Shown here in pieces: positions 5,123 to 6,762 of a DNA stretch of 6,762 nucleotides. The DNA lies in the NCBI GenBank assembly GCA_017649745.1, contig JAGCGE010000328.1, forward strand, positions 1-6,762. The letters are read 5' to 3'. The DNA is from Clostridiales bacterium. Its GTDB lineage: Bacteria > Bacillota_A > Clostridia > Saccharofermentanales > Saccharofermentanaceae. The notes beneath the pieces are model-generated. The model made no database searches. It saw only the letters and a list, made by a program, of their open reading frames with translations, and had not been told where the DNA came from. Both the position numbers and the translations under genes were made by a program. Position 1 is the first letter of the stretch. Every line of letters starts with the position of its first letter.

Positions 5123-5896
5123 CTATCGTAAAAGCTTACGAATTACGCGTTCATCAACATCATAGTATTTTTGAATCTGAGAGACGATCCTTTGAAGTGA
5201 TTCTTCGGGATCGTCTTTATATTTCCCTGTTACGAAATCATAGCCCCACAGGTATTCAGGAAGCGTATAGACAGCGATAGCCCAGCCGTATTCCTCGCCC
5301 TTCTTATTGAGCCTTGGCCTAAAGTCTTTTACAAGCAGATAAGACTCCATCTGAAGCTTCGTGCATGTACCTTCAAAGTTCTTTTCTCCGCCCGGACCGA
5401 AGCCTGCCCTATCCTTCACTTCAAACGAGAATAGTTCAGTATTTTCAACTGCCTTACTTATCTTACGAAGATCCAGATCGCACATCTCCGTCTCTCTCGG
5501 CCAGAAAAGATCCATGATGAGTTTTTCCCTGCGATCAGCCTTACCGTCCTCATAGCGAGAATCAAAGTCATAACCGTTTCTTCTGTAATTCGCAAAATAC
5601 GGAAACCACTTTTTCGATATGAAGCCTGCCTTCTTTCCGAAAAACTTACCATAGGCGACCTTACCTGTCCTCGCAAGTATAGCTCTCCACTCCCACGGAT
5701 CCCTTTTCTGATCGCCGGTCCACCAGTACTTCGGATCGGTCATGCTCTCTACAGAAAACCCCGGAATATCCGCCTCAAAGAACGGCATAAATCCAACCTT
5801 TTCGATAACTTCAAGAAGAACGTCACTGCTCTTGATACAATCCGGATCACGACTGCTCTTACCGTTCAAATACCACTGTCCGTCAATTATTTCCAT
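5123..5896 (-). CDS. Conserved cytoplasmic protein, AlkZ-related type (function unproven)
   Basis: This 257-aa soluble protein has no signal peptide or membrane segment. It is rich in Trp, Tyr and Phe, with a dense block at ~57-110 (YWWTGD, DPWEWRAILAR, YGKFFGKKAGFISKKWFPYF). A second block follows at ~161-220 (AGFGPGGEKNFEG, LQMESYLLVKDF, KKGEEYGWAIAVY). From memory, proteins with these blocks are labelled AlkZ-related in clostridial genomes. AlkZ/YcaQ are winged-helix DNA glycosylases, but the QxQ or QxD-type catalytic motif expected of that family is not evident here, so glycosylase activity should not be assumed. The ATG at 5896 has AAGGTG 4 nt upstream. A terminator hairpin lies between it and the upstream gene, and no clear promoter is visible in the 65-nt gap, so its transcription may depend on read-through. 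Confidence 0.9.
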   Translation of the reverse strand: MEIIDGQWYLNGKSSRDPDCIKSSDVLLEVIEKVGFMPFFEADIPGFSVESMTDPKYWWTGDQKRDPWEWRAILARTGKVAYGKFFGKKAGFISKKWFPYFANYRRNGYDFDSRYEDGKADRREKLIMDLFWPRETEMCDLDLRKISKAVENTELFSFEVKDRAGFGPGGEKNFEGTCTKLQMESYLLVKDFRPRLNKKGEEYGWAIAVYTLPEYLWGYDFVTGKYKDDPEESLQRIVSQIQKYYDVDERVIRKLLR

Positions 5897-5910
5897 ATTT
5901 CACCTTATCG

Positions 5911-5936
5911 AAAACGGACCGCCAAAAGACGGTCCG
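5911..5936 (-). terminator. Intrinsic terminator of the zinc-ribbon/TM gene at the right edge
   Basis: On the minus strand CGGACCGTC pairs with GGCGGTCCG around a TTTT loop, a 9-bp stem with one U-G wobble (5915-5936). It is followed by TTTTC (complement of 5910-5914). It lies 25 nt after the stop at 5962 and just before the start of the 257-aa gene. The short T run may allow partial read-through. Confidence 0.75.
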
Positions 5937-5961
5937 CTTATCACACTAATTAATCTTATCC

Positions 5962-6762
5962 TCAGCTTCTCATAAAGAGGAAGTAGAAAGCAATAAGTAC
6001 AACAACGATAGCAAGTATGAAGAGGAAAACCTTCAATGCAGATACCGGAGCCTTACCGCCGATCTTACCTGTCTGGCCGTTGATTACGATATTGTATACC
6101 TGATCCTTATACTTATAGGAAGCAAGCCAGATTGGAGCAAGAAGATACTTAAACGTGATGTTGTCATATACAGTAGAGAACTGGAGTCTGTCGATCCTGT
6201 CCGCTCTGTTCTTCTTCTTGATCTCAGAAGACATATTGCTCTTAAGTCTCTGCTGGATTCCCTTCTTAGCGATATCCCAACCTTCATCAAGTCCAACTGA
6301 ATAACGCTCTGCAGCAAAACCTGCAACTACTTCAGGAGAATAAGGACGAAGCTTCGAGAAATCAAACTGTGAAATAGATTTGATATAAGGATTGTTATCG
6401 CTCTTCTTACTTCCGAAAACAGTAAAGTCATCGATGAACTCAGAATAAACACCTGATGTATTTCTCCATTTAGTTACTGTCTCGTAGTGGTCACCCTTCT
6501 TTACACGCTCATCAAAACCGATCCTAGCGGTATATGGTGATGTAGTATCTGAATCATATGTCCAATATGGGAGGTATACACCGTTGATATCCTTAGCTGA
6601 ACAGCTCTTCTTAGCATCACTAGGAGCAAACCACTTCTTGCCGATCCACTGCTTAAAGAGCTGAGCTGCCTTCTCTTCAGAGATAGCGAACGGAACAACA
6701 CCGCCTGGTGCCATAACATCTTTATCATCATCAACAGGCATTACGCTTGTAGATCCACAGAA
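5962..6762 (-). CDS. TFIIB-type zinc-ribbon membrane protein, partial (5' end outside window)
   Basis: The visible 266 residues are the C-terminal part. The frame stays open to the right edge, and the codons before the first internal ATG (6741) read FCGSTSV. This is the last knuckle of a zinc ribbon, so the true start lies beyond 6762. Next come VPFAISEEKAAQLFKQW and KKWFAP, then the conserved core VYLPYWTYDSDT, FIDDFTVFGS, FDFSKLRPYSPE and GFAAERYSVGLDEGW, and an Arg/Lys-rich helix. A segment LLAPIWLASYKYKDQ precedes NGQTGKIGG and one C-terminal membrane helix at ~236-257 (numbered from the internal ATG). This order is typical of a widespread family in Bacillota and Actinomycetota, sometimes mislabelled as PriA helicase because of its ribbon. 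It is probably tail-anchored with the bulk in the cytoplasm. Its role is not established. Confidence 0.9.
   Translation of the reverse strand, partial: FCGSTSVMPVDDDKDVMAPGGVVPFAISEEKAAQLFKQWIGKKWFAPSDAKKSCSAKDINGVYLPYWTYDSDTTSPYTARIGFDERVKKGDHYETVTKWRNTSGVYSEFIDDFTVFGSKKSDNNPYIKSISQFDFSKLRPYSPEVVAGFAAERYSVGLDEGWDIAKKGIQQRLKSNMSSEIKKKNRADRIDRLQFSTVYDNITFKYLLAPIWLASYKYKDQVYNIVINGQTGKIGGKAPVSALKVFLFILAIVVVLIAFYFLFMRS

Noticed and set aside
5126..5141. Hairpin TCGTAA-AAGC-TTACGA between the convergent genes
   Set aside because: Only a 6-bp AT-rich stem with no T run on either strand, and it lies within the coding end of the minus-strand gene; not a convincing intrinsic terminator.
5361..5975. 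Plus- and minus-strand open frames inside and beside the AlkZ-related gene
   Set aside because: They overlap a long frame with conserved aromatic blocks; low-complexity translations and no ribosome binding sites.
1..6762. CRISPR array, insertion sequence or riboswitch
   Set aside because: No regularly spaced DNA repeats, transposase-like frame or terminal inverted repeats were seen, and the leaders are too short or lack recognisable riboswitch structure.

Overview
The window looks like the chromosome of a low-to-moderate GC Bacillota, most likely a Clostridia member of the Lachnospiraceae/Oscillospiraceae type. This rests on strong AGGAGG-type ribosome binding sites, a tRNA with an encoded CCA end behind a consensus sigma-A promoter, an EF-hand/leucine-rich-repeat lipoprotein, and zinc-ribbon membrane proteins of kinds common in that class. 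The assignment is inferred from gene character only; no marker gene is present.

Layout. (1) 1-206: a perfect consensus promoter, a tRNA-Leu(GAG) gene and a hairpin terminator that can also work for the minus strand. (2) 221-4125, minus strand: a five-gene operon. In transcription order it encodes a 146-aa protein with a Gly/Ser/His/Thr-rich head, a 102-aa helical protein, a 91-aa WXG100-sized helical protein ending in a YxxxE motif, a ~631-aa acidic Tyr-rich protein with a helical N-terminus, and a 321-aa lipoprotein with an EF-hand loop and nine leucine-rich repeats. Genes are 9 nt apart or less, or overlap. (3) 4126-4302: an AT-rich divergent promoter region. (4) 4303-5118, plus strand: a zinc-ribbon protein with two membrane segments. 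(5) 5123-5896, minus strand: a conserved protein of the type labelled AlkZ-related in some Clostridia annotations. (6) 5962-6762, minus strand: the 3' part of a TFIIB-type zinc-ribbon membrane protein that runs off the right edge.

The most interesting part is the five-gene operon. Small helical proteins placed before one large protein with a helical head resemble the layout of type VII (Esx/LXG) substrate loci. Three of the proteins (146, 91 and 631 aa) share a diverged module: a short helix, then T-S-x-D, then a hydrophobic residue and a longer helix. This suggests the genes arose by duplication and that the products pair with one another. No secretion ATPase, recognised toxin domain or canonical WxG motif is visible, so the type VII link is a hypothesis. 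The operon is visibly more AT-rich than the genes to its right and lies directly after a tRNA, which fits an acquired accessory block, but no attachment-site repeat was found.
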